A stretch of 64,000 bases of DNA from Mugil cephalus (lineage: Eukaryota; Chordata; Actinopteri; Mugiliformes; Mugilidae), in the NCBI RefSeq assembly GCF_022458985.1, contig NC_061771.1, positions 21,711,501 through 21,775,500 of the forward strand, given 5' to 3'. Within the stretch, counting starts at the first letter, position 1. The number at the start of each line of letters is the position of its first letter. The notes beneath the pieces are model-generated. The model had not been told where the DNA came from, searched no databases, and was given only the letters and a program-made list of their open reading frames with translations. The translations under genes were made by a program, and so were the position numbers. Below are positions 59,473 through 64,000 of this stretch, in pieces.

Positions 59473-62400
59473 TCAGTATTCCCAGAGGGTGGCGTTGTCC
59501 AGGGAGTCTGCGCTGGCCTTCAGCCCTCCAGCGTGGTCTCCTTTAAGGTACTTCCCGCCCAGGGCACGGATGGCCATCTTGTTGAGGTCGCAGAACTCAA
59601 GCAGGAACTGGACGGGCGAGGAGCTTCCGCACATGACCGCTGAGTCGTCTCCAACGCACCAGTACTTCCCCTGAGAGTCTGGACAAACAAGACACTTAAT
59701 GAAGACTGACGCACACGTACACACACATACATACACGGCACATATAGAGCCAGGTGATAAGTGCTCACTACACTACAACGTCATTAGAGGTTCCCAGTGA
59801 TGGTGATGTAATCGTCAATGTATGTGTGAAGTGTTGTGGTGAACACTAGATTTCTAAGGGTTAAAATTTTAATCTTAAAGTTACACTTACCAGGTGCTGC
59901 AAAACTATTTTCTATGCTTTTTTATACATATTTTTGCATTGATATATATTTTAGTATATTTTATAGATATACAGATTTTATAGATATACCTTTGTATATT
60001 TTATATCTACTTGTTTTTCTTTCTTTTTTACATATTTACTTTGTATATTGCATGTACTGTATAGTTTGCATATTGCTTTTGTATATTTTACATACTCTTT
60101 GTATATTGCTTATACACTGTCGCTCAATAAACTAATAAACGTCTTGTCGTGAATTGTGACAAGGTGATTTATATAAATAGGAAATAAAAGAGTAATGAGT
60201 TTTTTTTTATACATTCTACCTCTATTTTATTTTATTTTGTGACACTTTTTGCCTACTTTTATTCCTCCTGTCTCTGTGCGATGACGCCACCGGGTATCAA
60301 AATTAAAATGCGAAGGATTTGAATGTGTCAGGATGTCAGGAGAAGCGAACACACTTACTTTCCTACGGTCGTAAGCCACGCAACATTTATAGAGACTATG
60401 TGTCTTCTGCTACAAAAGCAAAACATGCTTGAAAACCTCCACGACGGTGAAAATGATGTGATTTTTGAACACAACTGCAAACCTTTTAGGGAGTAGCCGC
60501 CGTTGTGGAACTCCAGCTGGAAAACATCGTATGATGCTCGGTTGGAGTCCAGCGTCGCCGTTCCAGCCTTGCGAGCCCCGATGAAGCCATGTTCGCCGCG
60601 GAGGACGATGAGCGGACGGTTGATCAGCTTCATCAGGAACTGCTCAGCCTCCCCTGAACACACAGACCGGTCAGGGCTCTGTTTCTCAAAACCATCCTGA
60701 AGTTAACAGACTAATAATTCAGAGGTACTGTGGTTAGCTAAACTTTGTAATTATTTTGGGAAATACAAATGGAGGGAAAGATGCACCGTAATCAGGAAGT
60801 ACTGACACTTTTTCCTAAAATTTGAATGAATTAATCCCACAGCGCACTAAAAAAAGTACACACAGAGCTGGAGAGCATTCATTGCTTTCCATCCTTGCCC
60901 CTTTTCATGGCCTCGCCTTATTCCACACACGTCTCAAACATGGCTGACCTGCGTTGTCGATGGTAGCGGCCAGCTGTCCGTTCTTCTTAGCTATCACGTA
61001 CTTGCCGTTGGCTGCGCGAACACACACACGACCATCACGCCACTCCAGTTCAAAGTAACTGTTGGCAGACCTGAAACACGCCCACACATAACAGAGCTCA
61101 GTCAACAGACTGTGAAGGATGGTTACGTATGAACGAAAGTGTGCTGTATGTGTGTGTGTGTGCTCGCAGGTACTTGGTGGAGGCGGTGCACTGCAGTCCT
61201 CCGCTTGCTGTCAGCGTCCAGTATTTTCCGGCAGCAGTTCGGAAGGCACACTTCCTGTCCTCGCGACTCATCTCCAACTGGAAGACTTCCTGGTCCCCTT
61301 CCTCGTCCTGATTGGCCGACAGGTCCATGCCTAGAAAAGTGGGGCAGCACGCTGTCAGATTTCATTTCTCTCTGGAGGTTTGAAACTTCCCTACCCTGAT
61401 TCATGGTGTTCCCCCCTCTGGGACAGGCTCTTAAAGGGACAGGACGTCCTAAACCCTCTGCACCCGAATGTGTGGCTGAACAGATTTGTGCACCCATGCG
61501 GGCGATGTGCCGTCCTGAATGGGGCGAGATGAGAGGATGAAAGAGGAGAAAGAGTGAGAGGGTTTCCCACATGGTAAACGTTGATGAGTCAGCCCTAGAT
61601 GATTAAACTAGACTGACCACTCAGAACCGCAGCACATTGAGTAATTGTACTGCGTTCTTATCTAATGAAGAAATATTTAGGCTGAAAAACACACATCATC
61701 TAATCAAGTCAAGTGCTGGCCAAGTACCATATGCCCATCAGGCACAACATTAAAACCACTGAAAGGAGAACATTTTGTGGTAATTCAATGTTCTGCTGGG
61801 AAACTTTTGGACCTTTTGGACCTGGCATTTGTGTGGACATTACTTAGACATGTACCACCCACCTAGACCAGACCAGGGACCCCCATCCCATAGCCTGCAC
61901 AGCCTGACACAGGTTTGGGAACAACTCAAAAAAACTCACTAGATCCCAAACTGGTCAAGTATCTGTGGGATGATTCACAGAGGCCCCTCCCCTCAACCCA
62001 TTGAACCCAAAGCCCCAAAACCCAAAACATTGTGTTTCCAGACATCACTGGACACTCTGAGAAGACCCATGTCCATTATCTGATGAGTCACAACCTGACT
62101 GTATTCCTTTTAACGTGAGGTCCATGAACCCACTCACTAATGAAACCAGGCTCAAGTGGACATTAGAGGAACCACATTTTTTGCTATGGCCTCATTTTGC
62201 TTTTGCATGTTTGTGGTCAACTGACATCTATCTCTCAAATAGTCCCTTCTTCATGGTGTAGTTTTTGTCTAAAACTCTAAAACAGCCATAGAGCAGAGTG
62301 AAAACTATTTATTGGTTCATCACCAGGAGAATCTCTACAACCATCTTTTGAAGTTTACACCTCGAGACCGGAGCCACTGACCGACAATTGGTTGTTAGAG

Positions 62401-64000
62401 TATTATACACTGTAGAAAGAGGACGGGGTCACACAGTCTCCTTCAACTACAGGCAACAGACACTTCACTTTAAGAACAATAGGTTCTGGAGATCCTTTAA
62501 ATGTCTGAGAACCCTTTTCTCGCTGTATAAGGTTCTTCGTGGAACTGAATCTCAAAAAGGCTCCATTAAGAACTGAAGTTCTCAGAACTGAAGTTCTCTG
62601 AAAAACAGGAAAACACAGAGTTTTTTGAAGGACCGATAGGCAGAAGGTTCCTTGAAACATTTTTAAAACGTTCCACTTATGGCATCAATGCAAAGAAGCA
62701 CTTTCGGTTCCAATTTTGAACTTTTATTTTTAAGGGTGCAGTCAAAGAAGTTTCTGATGGTAACACCCAGAGTTGTTCCTGTTTTATCCCAAACTACTGA
62801 AAATCTACTTTGAGGAATCGTCTTCAAGAAACTCTACACGTCTAGTTGCCCTACCTTAGCGTTTCTGGATGTCTTAAAGTTCAGATAAAACCTTTTGGTC
62901 CTCACTAAGATATTGAAACAACAACATATTCTTGTACAAAACGCTTGTACATGGCCACACTAAGACTTTTACGACTAGATGCAAGATCCACAAACACTGG
63001 TGGTCCTTTGAAAACAGAGGAATTCGAGTCTCTCCGCCCTTTAAGTGAACGTCTTCTCCATCTTGCAATTACAGCCACAGTTGGGGTCACAAGAAGGAGT
63101 CACTCACTGCCCTGCACTGACCTCATTCAAACAAGCACAATCTCCCTTCTTACACAAGCCATCGCCCCTGGAATGCTCACACACACACACACAAACAAAC
63201 ACACACACACACACACACACATTACTCCAGAATACACTAATGCATATTGACTTCATGGATAAACTACTGTTAATGATCGGTCCCAGCAAAAAAAAGAGCC
63301 CCGGCTCAGACCCAGAGACAAAGAGGACGCATGTGGAAACAAAGATCCACATCGAAACGAACTGCCTGAGTCACACCTCTCTCTTTGTGGCCTCTTTTCT
63401 CTGCGCCTCCTCCATTTTACTCGCCTTTTGTCCCCAAAAAGCAAATCCGTCCTCATTCTCTGTCTATTCTGAGATAAAGAATGACGGATAACAGTGTAGG
63501 GCCCGGGCCGAGGCTGACCCTGGACCGGCAACCACAATGCAGGGGTAGAATTACTGCAGAAAAATGTTAAGCTAGGCAGGGACTGGCCAAAAAGGAGGGA
63601 GGGAGGGAGGGAAGGAGGGGGGAGAAAGTGAGAGCATGATAATGAGAAACACATGGTGTGGAAAAAAATGCAGTAACAGGGTCCTCTAATTCTGCTCTAC
63701 CCCCACTGACATGCACATTAATATCATGCAACAGCTGGTTCTGGTGTGTGTGTGTTGAGTTATGCTGTGATTTCATCAGTGTGATATGAAATGGGACCCC
63801 CCCGCCCAGTCTGCTTCCGTGGAGCTGCAGAATCTCACCTTGCCTCGTGGAGACGTTTCTCTCGTTGCCCGCAGTCAGCACAACCTGCGCGTGGCTGCGC
63901 TCCAGGCCGAACAGCTCATCCTTCCCGACCTTCCCGCTCCTCCCCGACTTCATCGTGCCGCTGGGGCCCGCGGGCGCCAGGTAGCGGCCGTTGCAGTCGC
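59473..64000 (-). CDS. fscn1: Fascin actin-bundling protein, 3' exons (partial)
   Basis: Minus-strand exons: >64000-63839, 61330-61174, 61070-60949, 60653-60483, 59678-59473, all GT-AG and in frame, ending in the family's typical LWEY followed by TGA. The 5' part of the first exon, with most of the first two beta-trefoil domains, lies beyond the window. Fascin cross-links actin filaments into tight parallel bundles in filopodia and other protrusions. Visible: GRYLAP then [80 protein letters not shown] and [14 protein letters not shown]. These segments match vertebrate FSCN1 closely and FSCN2 less well, but fish have fscn1a and fscn1b and I cannot choose between them. The first intron (61331-63838) holds repeats. 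No lesion seen. Confidence 0.88.
61729..62105. mobile_element. Family R element in fascin intron 1
   Basis: Starts near CCCATCAGGCACAACATTAA; contains the reverse complement of family R interior phrases (AGACCCATGTCCATT, CAAACTGGTCAAGTATC). The far end is degraded. Confidence 0.6.
62430..62740. repeat. AAGAACC/GGTTC-rich interspersed repeat
   Basis: The words AAGAAC, GGTTC and GAAC recur in both orientations, with a likely inverted end pair (CACTTTAAGAACAATAGG and a TTTTTAAGGGTG end). It resembles fish MITEs rich in this word. Non-coding. Confidence 0.45.
63179..63221. repeat. CA dinucleotide microsatellite
   Basis: Two (CA)n runs separated by AAACAAA within the fascin first intron. Confidence 0.9.

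Overview
The window is nuclear DNA of a ray-finned fish, most likely a teleost. Its genes have many short GT-AG exons and vertebrate products, and its repeats include hAT- and Tc1-type DNA transposons, LINE tails and Ty3/gypsy relics. No species can be named from the sequence alone. All protein coordinates below come from exon joins I made by eye; for palb2 and plk1 the joined exons sum to an exact multiple of three.

Layout. 1-2.4 kb: the last five exons of an rdh8-type retinol dehydrogenase (+). 4.35-14.1 kb: a complete 12-coding-exon palb2 (+). 16.1-20.06 kb: a complete 11-exon plk1 (-), tail to tail with palb2. 51.9-52.5 kb: an intronless Ras-like GTPase of 212 residues (-) with a good TATA box. 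59.5 kb to the right edge: four full exons and part of a fifth of a fascin gene (-), continuing beyond the window. These genes are ordinary housekeeping, signalling or cytoskeletal genes and do not form an operon-like unit.

The unusual part is 21-51.7 kb, between the plk1 promoter and the 3' end of the GTPase. It is a roughly 30-kb mosaic array of about 11 copies of one repeat module. The module carries a GTCA microsatellite, a large imperfect hairpin and, usually, a perfect CRE palindrome. Interleaved are three truncated gypsy elements with the same left flank, and three full copies plus one shrunken copy of a ~2.6-kb DNA transposon carrying a multi-exon gene fragment. There are also three direct copies and one inverted copy of parts of the GTPase gene itself. 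The transposon is bounded by the 8-bp duplication TTGAACTA inside a hAT-type relic, and the empty target site survives twice in the same window. The simplest reading is single insertions followed by repeated segmental duplication, inversion and local deletion.

The remaining intergenic DNA (52.7-59.4 kb) holds LINE tails, an ATT microsatellite, an inverted-repeat element, a local duplication and a perfect RFX X-box palindrome. I see no tRNA, rRNA or CRISPR array.
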